A DNA stretch of 64,000 nt from CG1-02-35-72 sp045046885 (GTDB taxonomy: Bacteria; Bacteroidota; Bacteroidia; Flavobacteriales; Flavobacteriaceae). The DNA lies in NCBI GenBank assembly GCA_045046885.1, contig JASFYX010000004.1:1-64000 (forward strand). The letters run 5' to 3'. The notes under the pieces are model-generated. The model did not search any database. It was given only the letters and a program-made list of their open reading frames with translations, and was not told the DNA's origin. Shown here in pieces: positions 43,873-52,672 of this stretch. The translations under genes were made by a program, and so were the position numbers. Positions within the stretch are counted from its first letter, which is position 1. Every line of letters begins with the position of its first letter.

Positions 43873-44943
43873 TTATCTGTTTAAATTAAATTTTAACGAA
43901 AACACATTGCTAAACAAAGTACCACTGGAGCCACCTATATTACTTAAAGCGTAATCTATTTGAACACCTTTAAAAACAAAACCTAAACCAATATTAGGCT
44001 CTAGAATAGTAGATTTAGAACCGTCAAAATTTTTCTGACGCTGGAAATTATTTACACCAGCTCTTAGGTAGGCAATTTCTTGAAATTCCAGTTCAAATCC
44101 CAAAGCTGGACTCAAGCTCAAGAAAGGCAATGCTAACAAATCATTTGTCCTCTTAAAGCGCATATTTAAATCGGCTTCTGCCAATAAATTAAAATCATAA
44201 TTAATACGGAACTGACGTGCAAATCCAAACTGAATTTTAGGAATTGATATTTCAACAGTTTTTGGCAATTCTTGATTTTGACCAGGAATGGCGTTCTTAA
44301 TTTTATCAAACTCAGTTTGATTTATTGTCCAAGCATTAAATGTTGTGGTGATATCACGAGCCATAAGCCCGAATTGCCAATTGTCTGACTGATATTGTAA
44401 TCCAAAATCTAAACCAAAGCCCCAAGCATTGGCAAAATCGCCAATAATACGCCGAACAACCTTTGCATTGAAACCAATACTCAAACCTTTTTTAGAAAGC
44501 CTTTTAGCATAAGCAATATTAAAAGCATAATCTGAAGCCGAGAACAAACTTATGCGGTTAAAATCTATATTCCCTTGATTGTCTATAAGCTCGGTGGTGT
44601 TCAGAATGTCATCTACACCGAATCGCAACGCATAAAAGGCAATTGTGCTGTTTCTGTCGAGTGGTATGGCATAAGCTGCATAATCATAATTGGCAATGCC
44701 TTGAAAATAAGCAGCGTGCATAAGACTTAATTCGTTGTCTTTTATATTGACTAATCCGGCTGGATTCCAATAACCCGCATCCACGCCTTTGGTGCTAGCC
44801 ACAACAGCTTTTCCCATACCAAAAGCATTGGCGCCCACACCTAAATTAAGAAATTCATTTGAATACTTTCTAAAAACCTGACTTTGGGCATTTAGGACGC
44901 CTAAAAGAATTAAAAAGGGGAGAAATAGTTTTTTCAAAAACAT
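43873..44943 (-). CDS. PorV/PorQ-family outer-membrane beta-barrel protein
   Basis: A 356-residue protein with a signal peptide (FLKKLFLPFLILLGVLNAQS) and a FadL-like barrel. LNLGVGANAFGMGKAVVAST and AGYWNPAGLVNIKDNELSLM form the hallmark N-terminal segment of PorV/PorQ-type proteins; alternating hydrophobic strands run to a terminal aromatic-rich strand. PorV is part of the type IX secretion system attachment complex, but many paralogues exist in Flavobacteriia, and this one is not next to other por genes. It lies 3 nt upstream of lnt in the same direction. Confidence 0.85.
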   Translation of the reverse strand: MFLKKLFLPFLILLGVLNAQSQVFRKYSNEFLNLGVGANAFGMGKAVVASTKGVDAGYWNPAGLVNIKDNELSLMHAAYFQGIANYDYAAYAIPLDRNSTIAFYALRFGVDDILNTTELIDNQGNIDFNRISLFSASDYAFNIAYAKRLSKKGLSIGFNAKVVRRIIGDFANAWGFGLDFGLQYQSDNWQFGLMARDITTTFNAWTINQTEFDKIKNAIPGQNQELPKTVEISIPKIQFGFARQFRINYDFNLLAEADLNMRFKRTNDLLALPFLSLSPALGFELEFQEIAYLRAGVNNFQRQKNFDGSKSTILEPNIGLGFVFKGVQIDYALSNIGGSSGTLFSNVFSLKFNLNR

Positions 44944-44996
44944 CTAATTTTTACAAATATCTTATTTTATTATTAATTAACTGGTATTTAAAAGAC

Positions 44997-45986
44997 TTAT
45001 TGTGGCGGCTTAATATGTTCTTTAATATAGCTTACAATAAACTTTTCAGACCACATGTTTTTAATATTTTTAAAACTACTGTTAAAACCCACATGACCAC
45101 CGTATTTTGTGGCTAATAAATCAAAATAAGTATGATTTTCAGCTTCTTTAAACGGATAGCAATCGTCGTCCAAAAACGGATCGTCTAAGGCGGTTAAAAG
45201 GACGCTAGGTTTTGTTATAGATTTTAAAAAAGGTTTACAGCTATTTGAATTCCAGTAATCTTTAGCCGATTTATAACCAAAAACAGGAGCTGTAAAATAA
45301 TTGTCAAAGTCGGCAAAGTTTTTAGAAGCCAATATGCGTTTTTTATCGAGCGTATGATTTGGAAAATTCTTAAATTTTAATTGGGCTTTTAGTTTAAGCG
45401 ATTTTAAAAAGGCCTTCATATAAATAAAATTAGACTTTTTGGCTAAGGCATAAGAAGAATCTTCTAAATTACAAGGTGCAGACACCGCTACACAACATTT
45501 TATTATTTCGGGAATATTGCGTTTTTCTCCTATATATTTTAAAACAAAGTTACCGCCTAAACTGTAGCCTACTAGAGAGATAGACTGATAGTCATAGGTT
45601 TGTAATACATATTTTATAACAGATTCTAAATCTTGTGTAAACCCACTGTGATAGGCGTATAAATTATTATTGTCTTCACCACTACAGCCTCTTAAATTAA
45701 CAGCAATAACGTCAATATTTTGACGATTTAAGTATTTTACTAATGACAAAATATACAGAGAATGTGCACTACCTTCAAGTCCGTGAATAGCAATGACGGC
45801 ATGTTTTGAATTGACAGAAGAAATATCTAAATCTATAAAATCGTTGTCCGGCGTATTAATTCTTTGGCGTTTATAATCAACTTTATATCCTTCAATCTTT
45901 GTAACAAGCGTCCTGTAAACAGTATTAAAATGATTATTTTTAAACAGAAGTCTTGGTTTAAACGTATTGTCTTTTAAAATAGCCAT
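44997..45986 (-). CDS. Alpha/beta hydrolase, YheT-like
   Basis: A 329-residue cytosolic hydrolase. FIDLDISSVNSKHAVIAIHG leads to GLEGSAHSLYIL, NLRGCSGEDNN and the nucleophile elbow SLVGYSLGGNFVLKYIGE (Ser in G-Y-S-L-G). Late motifs include LLTALDDPFLDDDCYPF (Asp) and YGGHVGFN (His), completing the triad. This arrangement is the YheT/EMB8 group, whose natural substrates (esters) are poorly defined. It is 3 nt downstream of the nucleosidase gene. Confidence 0.9.
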   Translation of the reverse strand: MAILKDNTFKPRLLFKNNHFNTVYRTLVTKIEGYKVDYKRQRINTPDNDFIDLDISSVNSKHAVIAIHGLEGSAHSLYILSLVKYLNRQNIDVIAVNLRGCSGEDNNNLYAYHSGFTQDLESVIKYVLQTYDYQSISLVGYSLGGNFVLKYIGEKRNIPEIIKCCVAVSAPCNLEDSSYALAKKSNFIYMKAFLKSLKLKAQLKFKNFPNHTLDKKRILASKNFADFDNYFTAPVFGYKSAKDYWNSNSCKPFLKSITKPSVLLTALDDPFLDDDCYPFKEAENHTYFDLLATKYGGHVGFNSSFKNIKNMWSEKFIVSYIKEHIKPPQ

Positions 45987-45989
45987 AAA

Positions 45990-46724
45990 TCAGTTTAAAA
46001 AGTTTTTTAAAATACCCAGAGCATATATGCTGGCAACTTTTTCGGCAAACAGCTGAAAATCTATATGAGCATTGTCTTTTGCCTTGTCTGAAATTGTTCT
46101 CATAATAGCAAAAGGTACGGCATAATCATAACAGACTTGTGCTACGGCAGCACCTTCCATTTCGACACATAAAACATCAGGTAAATTAGTGTTGAGCACC
46201 TTTATTTTATCATAAGATGATATAAATTGATCACCGCTTGCTATGCCTCCTTTATGTACTTGTGAATTTAGAATATTAAAATCTTTTTGTAATAAAGTGT
46301 TGTTTAAGTTTGATAAGAAGGTAGTAGTAGCTTTAAATAATTTTTGAGATAATATTTTATCTGTGTAAAACTTAGTTTTATTTATAATAGGTATTTCAAA
46401 TTGTTTAAACAGCGGCCGTGCATCCATATCGTGTTGATAGAGATGGGTACCGATGATAACATCGCCAATATTAAGGTGTGTTTGTAGCGCCCCGGCTACG
46501 CCTGTAAAAATAAGCTTATCGACTTTAAAAGTATTTATAAGTTGTGTTGCCGTTGTGGCGGCTGCTACTTTTCCCCAATTAGAAAAAGCCAGAACTACAG
46601 GCTTATCAAATAAAATACCTTTATAAAATGTACGTTTTCCAAAAGTTGATAATTCAACCTGAGTCATAGCATTTAGAACGCTGTTAATTTCTTGGGGCAT
46701 GGCACTTAGAATTCCTAAACTCAT
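45990..46724 (-). CDS. mtnN: 5'-methylthioadenosine/S-adenosylhomocysteine nucleosidase
   Basis: A 244-residue PNP-fold enzyme that hydrolyses methylthioadenosine and S-adenosylhomocysteine to adenine and the ribosyl product. It begins MSLGILSAMPQEINSVLN, has FSNWGKVAAATTATQLIN, FTGVAGALQTHLNIGDVII, VLCVEMEGAAVAQVCYDY and RTISDKAKDNAHIDF, in which the Asp is the catalytic acid. The ATG at 46724 is preferred because it matches the family N terminus; a GTG at 46730 (overlapping the lolD stop as GTGA) is a possible alternative. Confidence 0.9.
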   Translation of the reverse strand: MSLGILSAMPQEINSVLNAMTQVELSTFGKRTFYKGILFDKPVVLAFSNWGKVAAATTATQLINTFKVDKLIFTGVAGALQTHLNIGDVIIGTHLYQHDMDARPLFKQFEIPIINKTKFYTDKILSQKLFKATTTFLSNLNNTLLQKDFNILNSQVHKGGIASGDQFISSYDKIKVLNTNLPDVLCVEMEGAAVAQVCYDYAVPFAIMRTISDKAKDNAHIDFQLFAEKVASIYALGILKNFLN

Positions 46725-46726
46725 CT

Positions 46727-47380
46727 TCACAAAATATAACCGTCCTTCATTTTTAGTGTTCTGTCGGCCATTTTAGCCAATTCTAAGTTGTGCGTAACAA
46801 TTACAAAAGTATGTCCAAATTTGTTGCGTAAGTCAAAAAACAATTGGTGTAAACTGTCGGCGGTAGCAGAATCGAGATTGCCGGTAGGTTCATCGGCAAA
46901 AATAATATCGGGTTTATTTATAAGAGCACGTGCTACGGCAACACGCTGTTGTTCACCGCCTGACAATTCGTTTGGATGGTGGTTTAACCGATGTGATAAT
47001 TGTAAATAATCTAAAATTTCTTTGGCATTTTTTATAACGTCACTTTTGGGTTTATTGGCTATAAACCCGGGGATACACACATTTTCAAGAGCTGTAAACT
47101 CGGGTAATAATTGATGAAACTGAAAGATAAATCCGATATGCGTATTTCTAAAGTGTGCTAATTTTTTGTCTTTTAATTTTAAAATTTCTTGTCCGTTAAT
47201 TTTTATATCGGCACCAGAATTCGGTTTATCAAGTGTTCCTAAAATTTGAAGCAAAGTCGTTTTACCGGCTCCAGATGGCCCTACAATTGCCACAATTTCT
47301 TTCTTTTTAATATGTAAATCTATTCCTTTTAAAACCTGTAAGTTGCCAAAGGATTTATGAATATTTTCTGCTTTAATCAT
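46727..47380 (-). CDS. lolD: Lipoprotein-releasing ABC transporter ATPase
   Basis: A 217-residue ATPase of the LolCDE type, which extracts lipoproteins from the inner membrane. Walker A is GPSGAGKTTLLQ (about residues 34-45), the signature is LSGGEQQRVAVARALI and Walker B is IIFADEPTGNLDSATAD. The MacB/LolD-type insertion QFHQLLPEFTALENV is present. The LolC/E permease is not adjacent; that is common in Bacteroidota. It is the first gene of a three-gene run with mtnN and the hydrolase. Confidence 0.92.
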   Translation of the reverse strand: MIKAENIHKSFGNLQVLKGIDLHIKKKEIVAIVGPSGAGKTTLLQILGTLDKPNSGADIKINGQEILKLKDKKLAHFRNTHIGFIFQFHQLLPEFTALENVCIPGFIANKPKSDVIKNAKEILDYLQLSHRLNHHPNELSGGEQQRVAVARALINKPDIIFADEPTGNLDSATADSLHQLFFDLRNKFGHTFVIVTHNLELAKMADRTLKMKDGYIL

Positions 47381-47422
47381 TTTAAATATAAAGCCGTGAA
47401 GTTACGGATAAATTTAAAAAAG

Positions 47423-49840
47423 TTACAACCAAGATTTTATTTTGTTATAATCTAAATAATACACAAATCGAATAGATAGATTTTGTTGTAGAGGTTGTTT
47501 AAATAAGTTATTTAAATTATCAGAAAATGATAAATTAGATTGGTCGTCTGAATTAAATATAGCATTACGATATAAAACAGAGAACTCACTACCCCGTGCA
47601 AATTGCCAAACATAGCGTAAATCAAGATTCCACGAATTAAAATTAACGTCGTTATTACCTGTATAAGTGCTTGGAATTAACAAACCTTTTTCGTCTAATT
47701 TGGTATAATTATTTTTATAGGCTACAGGTGTCCAATTGTACCTAAAAGCAATGGTAACAGAGGCTAAATCGCTAAAACTGTATTTGCCACTAAGCGAATT
47801 TAAAACTGATTTTATGTTTCTAAATCCGAAAATTATATCGCCATTATCTAAGGTTGTGATATAACCGCGTTCGTCAAAAGTGGAGTCATAATTAAATGAA
47901 TAGCTCAGAAAAAACTTATCATTCGCTCTGTAAATAGGGGTAAAGCCTAAAGAATAGCCATTGTCTTTTTCGCCGTAATGACGGTTGTAACTAAAAGAGG
48001 CATTATAGGCGAATTTTTTCCTAAAATCTGACGATACAAATGTTGAAAAACCTATCCTAGCTGTAGTGACTATAAAATCGACGTCATTTCTAGGTTCGTT
48101 AAAGTCTTTTCCTGTACCTATTCTGGCACTGATATTTCCGCCAAAAGTAAATTGTTTGAGCGTTGTAGCAAAAAAGTTGAGATTCAAAAAATTACCTGTA
48201 TAAACACTAGGTTTGTAACGCCTAAACATACCGGCTCTAAAATTTAAGCTGTACGAATTAAAATGTTTAGTGGGTTTAAAAATACGATAGGATAAATTAC
48301 CAAAAAAGGCATTAAAATTGTTACGTCGTTGGAACCCTAAATCGTTAATATCGTATTTGTCATCGGCTAAACTATTGCTGATGCCGTAACGAAATTTACC
48401 TTTTGTTTTGCTAAAGGATAAATTACTTGAAAAACCGTTTATTGTACCGTTATCGGGATCTTTTACTGTACTTAATTTAGCCGATCCTCTTAATTTTTTT
48501 GAATTGGCTTTATTGGCCAAATTAAAAAGAAAGGCTGAGGCGTTGGCGCGTCTAAAATCGCTACTGCGTGATACGTGTGTATTGATAAATGAAACAGACG
48601 AATTCTTATTAAATTCTTGATCTAAAATCAAAACGTTGTAATTGGCTAGAGGTTCTGTTGTAACTTTTCTAACAGCCCCCGTTACATCATCTTTAATTAC
48701 AGCTTCTGTTTTATCTGTAATGGCATCTAATACGGCAATACCCAAACCTTTTTTTGTGCGTCCCGATACTTTAATGGCTGTTAATAATTTGGCTATATCA
48801 GGATTATCTATGATACTTTCGTTTGAAGAAAGATTGTCAAAAGCCTTAAAAAAATTTATAGGACGTTTACCAATCCGTCTCGAAAAAAACAAGCCGCCTT
48901 TGTTAAGTAAGTCAGCTCCCTCAATAAAAAATTGACGCTGCTCATCAAAACGTGTTTCAAAAGGTCCTAAGTTTAAAACCAAATCGTCAAAACCAGCCTG
49001 ACTAAAGTCGGGGTTAATAGCCGCATCGAGTGTAAAATTGTCACTCAGGCCGTATTTTATATTGAGGCCAATTTTTTCTCTAGCAATAGTTGTTCCCTCA
49101 AAATTTGAAACATTTACCGTTGAAATAGGCAAAAAGCTAAGGCGAATAGGTGTTTTAATATCTTCTAAATCTGTAAGTAAACCCGAATATTGAGAAATGT
49201 TACCAACTGATTTGTCTATATAATTCCACGAATACTGTTCACGTTTACTTTGAATTAATCTATGAAAATTTAACCCCCAAGTTTGAACTTTTTGATTTGA
49301 GAAACGCAATGCAGAGAAAGGAATTTTCATTTCTACATACCAACCTTTGTCATCAAAGCTAATTTTACTGTACCATACATCGCTCCAACTAAAATCTTCA
49401 CCTCGCCCACTTGACACTTTAGCGTCACCTTGTGTACCACCAGCAGTAACAAAAAATTCAGTATCATTTTGTTGGTCGTTTAAGGGGTTTAAAACAACCC
49501 CAAAAAAATCGGCTTGCGCAAAATTATCCCTATCGCTAAATTGTTTCATAATAGTTTCGGGATGTGCGTCATACATATAAGCTGCAAAATAGATAGCTTC
49601 GTCATCATAAGCCACCTTTACTTCTGTTTTTTGGTCTTTAGGCTCAGCATCACCATTTCCCGGTTTTAGCATTATAAAATTTTTAGCAACAGGCAAATTC
49701 TGCCAAATTACATCATTTAAAACACCATCAATTTTAGGAGGCGTAGAAATACGTGTGGCTACTAAAGATTTTCGTTTTATGTTTTGAGAAAAGCCAGTTA
49801 AAAAACTGAATAAAAATAAGGTTATTAAAAATTTACGCAT
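47423..49840 (-). CDS. DUF5916 protein: CBM9-like domain with outer-membrane barrel
   Basis: An 805-residue secreted protein. A signal peptide (RKFLITLFLFSFLTGFSQ) is followed by a CBM9-like carbohydrate-binding domain (residues about 30-230: PPKIDGVLNDVIW, VAYDDEAIYFAAYMYD, WYVEMKIPFSALRFS) and then a long DUF5916 region predicted as a membrane beta-barrel with alternating polar and aromatic residues, NPDFSQAGFDDLVLNLGPFE marking its start. The family is abundant in Bacteroidota; its function is unknown, with glycan binding or uptake at the outer membrane the likely area. The ATG at 49840 is preferred over the TTG just before it. Confidence 0.9.
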   Translation of the reverse strand: MRKFLITLFLFSFLTGFSQNIKRKSLVATRISTPPKIDGVLNDVIWQNLPVAKNFIMLKPGNGDAEPKDQKTEVKVAYDDEAIYFAAYMYDAHPETIMKQFSDRDNFAQADFFGVVLNPLNDQQNDTEFFVTAGGTQGDAKVSSGRGEDFSWSDVWYSKISFDDKGWYVEMKIPFSALRFSNQKVQTWGLNFHRLIQSKREQYSWNYIDKSVGNISQYSGLLTDLEDIKTPIRLSFLPISTVNVSNFEGTTIAREKIGLNIKYGLSDNFTLDAAINPDFSQAGFDDLVLNLGPFETRFDEQRQFFIEGADLLNKGGLFFSRRIGKRPINFFKAFDNLSSNESIIDNPDIAKLLTAIKVSGRTKKGLGIAVLDAITDKTEAVIKDDVTGAVRKVTTEPLANYNVLILDQEFNKNSSVSFINTHVSRSSDFRRANASAFLFNLANKANSKKLRGSAKLSTVKDPDNGTINGFSSNLSFSKTKGKFRYGISNSLADDKYDINDLGFQRRNNFNAFFGNLSYRIFKPTKHFNSYSLNFRAGMFRRYKPSVYTGNFLNLNFFATTLKQFTFGGNISARIGTGKDFNEPRNDVDFIVTTARIGFSTFVSSDFRKKFAYNASFSYNRHYGEKDNGYSLGFTPIYRANDKFFLSYSFNYDSTFDERGYITTLDNGDIIFGFRNIKSVLNSLSGKYSFSDLASVTIAFRYNWTPVAYKNNYTKLDEKGLLIPSTYTGNNDVNFNSWNLDLRYVWQFARGSEFSVLYRNAIFNSDDQSNLSFSDNLNNLFKQPLQQNLSIRFVYYLDYNKIKSWL

Positions 49841-49864
49841 CAATTAATTTGAATAAAAATTAAG

Positions 49865-49872
49865 CAAAAATA
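49865..49872 (-). promoter_or_regulatory. -7 promoter box of the DUF5916 gene
   Basis: On the minus strand this reads TATTTTTG, a match to TAnnTTTG, 24 nt before the ATG. A TTG at 49889-49891 lies 16 nt upstream, slightly closer than the usual 19 nt. Confidence 0.42.
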
Positions 49873-49988
49873 TTTAATCAAATTTTACCAAACTATTAAT
49901 AATTGTTAAACTCATGTTAAAGGCGTAAATTCTTATAATTAGTTATAAACTTTATTTGAAAAAATCGGTCTATTTTAATTAAGAAATG

Positions 49989-49996
49989 TAATTTTG
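49989..49996 (+). promoter_or_regulatory. -7 promoter box of sucC
   Basis: TAATTTTG matches TAnnTTTG and sits 25 nt before the sucC ATG in the divergent gap. A clear -33 TTG is missing. Confidence 0.45.
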
Positions 49997-50021
49997 TAAC
50001 TTCTTATAAAATAAAATACAA

Positions 50022-51215
50022 ATGAATCTACACGAATATCAAGGTAAAGACATTTTAAATAGTTTTGGCGTACGCATACAACGTGGTATTGTAGCCAGTA
50101 ACCCTGTAAAAGCAGTTGAAGCTGCTAAACAATTAACTACTGAGACTGGTACAAGTTGGTGGGTAGTAAAAGCACAAGTTCACGCTGGTGGCCGCGGAAA
50201 AGGTGGTGGTGTTAAATTGGCAAAATCGCTTCAAGAAGTCGAAACTATTTCAAACAATATAATCGGGATGATGTTAAAAACACCTCAAACATCCGCCGAA
50301 GGTAAAAAAGTAAATCAGGTTTTAGTGGCCGAGGATGTTTATTATCCTGGTGAAAGTGAAACAAGCGAATTTTATATGTCTGTTTTATTAAACAGGGGCG
50401 TAGGACGTAATATGATTATGTATTCTACAGAAGGCGGTATGAATATTGAAGAAGTAGCCGATAAAACACCGCATTTAATTTTTACCGAAGATATAAATCC
50501 CGCTACAGGTTTATTACCATTTCAAGCGCGTAAAATTGCTTTTAACTTGGGCCTATCCGGTACAGCTTTTAAAGAAATGACAAAATTTGTCAGTGCGCTT
50601 TATACTGCTTATACAAAATCTGACGCGTCATTGTTTGAAATAAATCCGGTTTTAAAAACGTCTGATAATAAAATTTTAGCTGTTGATGCCAAAGTGGTTT
50701 TAGACGATAATGCTTTATTCAGACATAAAGATTACGCCCAATTACGCGATATCCGCGAAGAAAATCCTATTGAAGTAGAAGCCAAAGCCGCCGGCTTAAA
50801 TTATGTTGACCTTGACGGAAACGTAGGTTGTATGGTAAACGGTGCAGGCTTAGCAATGAGTACAATGGATTTAATTAAACAATCTGGTGGCGAACCTGCT
50901 AACTTTTTAGATGTTGGCGGTACTGCCGATGCAGAACGTGTTGAAAAAGCTTTTCGTATTATCTTAAAAGACCCCAATGTAAAAGCCATTTTAGTGAATA
51001 TTTTTGGCGGTATTGTACGTTGCGATCGTGTAGCTCAAGGTATTGTAGATGCTTATAAAAATATGGGAGACGCCATTAAAGTGCCTATAATTGTAAGATT
51101 AGAAGGGACTAATGCTGTTGAAGCCAAACAATTAATAGACGATAGTGGTTTAGATGTTATCTCAGCTATTGAATTTCAAGAAGCTGCCGATAGGGTTAGT
51201 GAGGTTTTAGCTTAA
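50022..51215 (+). CDS. sucC: Succinyl-CoA ligase (ADP-forming), beta subunit
   Basis: A 397-residue ATP-grasp enzyme of the citric acid cycle that couples succinyl-CoA hydrolysis to nucleotide phosphorylation with SucD. It begins MNLHEYQGKDILNSFGV and has KAQVHAGGRGKGGGVKLA (nucleotide-binding loop), LFEINPVLKT, GNVGCMVNGAGLAMSTMDLI, FLDVGGTADAERVEKAF and NIFGGIVRCDRVAQGI. Length is standard. SucD is not adjacent, which is common in Flavobacteriia. A strong terminator follows. Confidence 0.97.
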   Translation: MNLHEYQGKDILNSFGVRIQRGIVASNPVKAVEAAKQLTTETGTSWWVVKAQVHAGGRGKGGGVKLAKSLQEVETISNNIIGMMLKTPQTSAEGKKVNQVLVAEDVYYPGESETSEFYMSVLLNRGVGRNMIMYSTEGGMNIEEVADKTPHLIFTEDINPATGLLPFQARKIAFNLGLSGTAFKEMTKFVSALYTAYTKSDASLFEINPVLKTSDNKILAVDAKVVLDDNALFRHKDYAQLRDIREENPIEVEAKAAGLNYVDLDGNVGCMVNGAGLAMSTMDLIKQSGGEPANFLDVGGTADAERVEKAFRIILKDPNVKAILVNIFGGIVRCDRVAQGIVDAYKNMGDAIKVPIIVRLEGTNAVEAKQLIDDSGLDVISAIEFQEAADRVSEVLA

Positions 51216-51234
51216 GCTGAATTTAAATATATAA

Positions 51235-51263
51235 AAGCACTCTTTTTAGGGTGCTTTTTTTTT
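51235..51263 (+). terminator. Rho-independent terminator after sucC
   Basis: An eight-pair stem AAGCACTC/GGGTGCTT with a six-base loop is followed by a run of T (51255-51263), 19 nt after the sucC stop. It separates sucC from the PhnA-like gene downstream. Confidence 0.82.
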
Positions 51264-51502
51264 ACTAACACATAAAAATAAAATTAAAAATGGATGTAAA
51301 AGATAGTAATGGTAACATTTTAAACGATGGCGATTCTGTTCACGTTACCAAAGATTTAAAGATTAAAGGGATGTCTAAAACGCTTAAACGCGGTGTAGCC
51401 ATAAGAAATATTAGATTGACAAATAGTCCCGACCAAGTTGAGTGTCGCATTGGTAAAAGCCAGATTGTATTAAAAACGTGTTTTTTGAAGAAGGCTTAAG
51501 CT
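51264..51502 (+). repeat. Direct repeat, copy A (PhnA-like gene and leader)
   Basis: This stretch of about 239 nt begins ACTAACA, covers the leader and the whole PhnA-like gene and ends just after its stop (AAGGCTTAAGCT). The second copy is at 53416-53653. Within the 210-nt coding part I count 11 base differences (about 95% identity), most in the first third; the last 50 nt are identical. Confidence 0.93.
51290..51499 (+). CDS. PhnA/YjdM-like C-terminal domain protein, copy A
   Basis: A 69-residue protein equal to the C-terminal SH3-like domain of PhnA/YjdM: DSNGNILNDGDSVHVTKDLK then IRLTNSPDQVECRIGKSQIV. The N-terminal zinc-ribbon of full-length YjdM is absent, as is usual in Bacteroidota short forms. 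The old label 'alkylphosphonate utilisation' is historical and not supported; the function is unknown. It has a near-identical twin at 53441 differing at three residues (Asp2/Glu, His18/Tyr, Thr20/Ile). It is the upstream member of a direct repeat that brackets two foreign-looking genes. Confidence 0.88.
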   Translation: MDVKDSNGNILNDGDSVHVTKDLKIKGMSKTLKRGVAIRNIRLTNSPDQVECRIGKSQIVLKTCFLKKA

Positions 51503-51677
51503 TTAGGATAGTTATCTTTTTTTTATAGAACGTGCGTCTTAACGAATCTTCAGTATAGCTAAGGCATTGTTATCCTATGAACATTGTGATAATATTCTAA
51601 ATTTCTATATATAATAAAAAGTAGGGCTATATTTTAAATTTTTTATACTTAATTTAGCGAAGCTTTTTATTAAATTA

Positions 51678-52661
51678 ATGAAAAATATTATTAACATACT
51701 ATTATTGTTTTCCCCCTCTTTTATTCATATAAGAATAAGAAGATTGATGGGGCAAAAGATAGGTTCTGGTGTTAAATTAAAATTAGGGACTTTAATAATA
51801 ACAAATGTTTTAGAAATTGGAGACAATTCCAAATTAGGACCATTTACATTTATAAAGTCAAATGAGTTGAGAATAGGGGAGTCCACAATAATAAAACCAT
51901 TTGCAATTATAAAAACTTTTAAAGTAGATATTTTTAATTACGTTCATATTGCACCTCTATGTGTTATAAATAGTGAGTTTACAGAGAATTCAAGAATTGA
52001 AATAGGAGACCATAGTCGAATTTTCCCATTTTGTTGGTTGGATACTGGCGAAGGTATAAAAATTGGTAAGCAGGTAGGTGTTGGCGGACACACACTTATG
52101 TTTACTCATGGTGTTTGGTCTAATTTTGTAGAAGGAGGCCCCGTTGATTCTGGACCTATAGAAATAAAAGATAATGTATGGTTGCCATGGCGTGTATTTA
52201 TTTTGCCAAATGTTACTATAGGTAAAAACACCATTGTAGGTGCTAATTCATTAATTAATAAAGATGTAAAGGATAATATGTTAGTCGCGGGAAGTCCTGC
52301 TAAAGATATAAAAAAGCTAAAATTTGATAATTCACAAAGGAGTGAAAGATTAAATACTATTCTTAGAAAATATTCAGATTATATTAATTTTAAATTAAAA
52401 ATTCAGTCCCAGTATAAAAAAAATAAATTATTATTTAAATCTAATAAGATTGTTATTGATGATTTTGATAATCTATGTAATGGTGATTTGTTGATTATAC
52501 TAGATAAGAATTATGATAATATTAAACATTTTAAAAAAAAGAAAATATCAGTTATAGATTATAAAGCAATGACATTCTATTTAAACGGTAATAAAAACAT
52601 TAAAATACTGCAGTTTAATAATTTTTTAAGAAGGTTTGGAGTAAGATTAAATGTTAAATAG
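51678..52661 (+). CDS. Left-handed beta-helix acyltransferase with C-terminal extension
   Basis: A 327-residue protein. Residues about 35-210 contain hexapeptide repeats of the left-handed beta-helix type (LEIGDNSKLGPFTFI, RIEIGDHSRIFPFCWL, VGVGGHTLMFTHGVW, LPNVTIGKNTIVGANSLI), and MLVAGSPAKDIKKL closes the fold as in sugar O-acetyltransferases. His in GGHTLMFTHG is a probable catalytic or substrate residue. After residue 215 comes an AT-rich, Lys/Asn/Ile-rich segment of about 110 residues that I do not recognise. An uncharged hydrophobic N terminus (NIINILLLFSPSFIHI) may associate with the membrane. It is the first gene of the cassette between the two PhnA-like repeats, and its codon use is visibly richer in A/T. 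Confidence 0.83.
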   Translation: MKNIINILLLFSPSFIHIRIRRLMGQKIGSGVKLKLGTLIITNVLEIGDNSKLGPFTFIKSNELRIGESTIIKPFAIIKTFKVDIFNYVHIAPLCVINSEFTENSRIEIGDHSRIFPFCWLDTGEGIKIGKQVGVGGHTLMFTHGVWSNFVEGGPVDSGPIEIKDNVWLPWRVFILPNVTIGKNTIVGANSLINKDVKDNMLVAGSPAKDIKKLKFDNSQRSERLNTILRKYSDYINFKLKIQSQYKKNKLLFKSNKIVIDDFDNLCNGDLLIILDKNYDNIKHFKKKKISVIDYKAMTFYLNGNKNIKILQFNNFLRRFGVRLNVK

Positions 52662-52672
52662 GATTTGGTAAA

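Noticed and set aside
47394..47407. Hairpin CCGTGAAGTTACGG upstream of lolD
   Set aside because: The stem has only four pairs, no T-run follows, and it lies in a 42-nt gap; not enough for a terminator or riboswitch.
48408..48935. Plus-strand frames inside the DUF5916 gene
   Set aside because: They are antisense shadows with no domain resemblance; the minus-strand DUF5916 protein explains the region.
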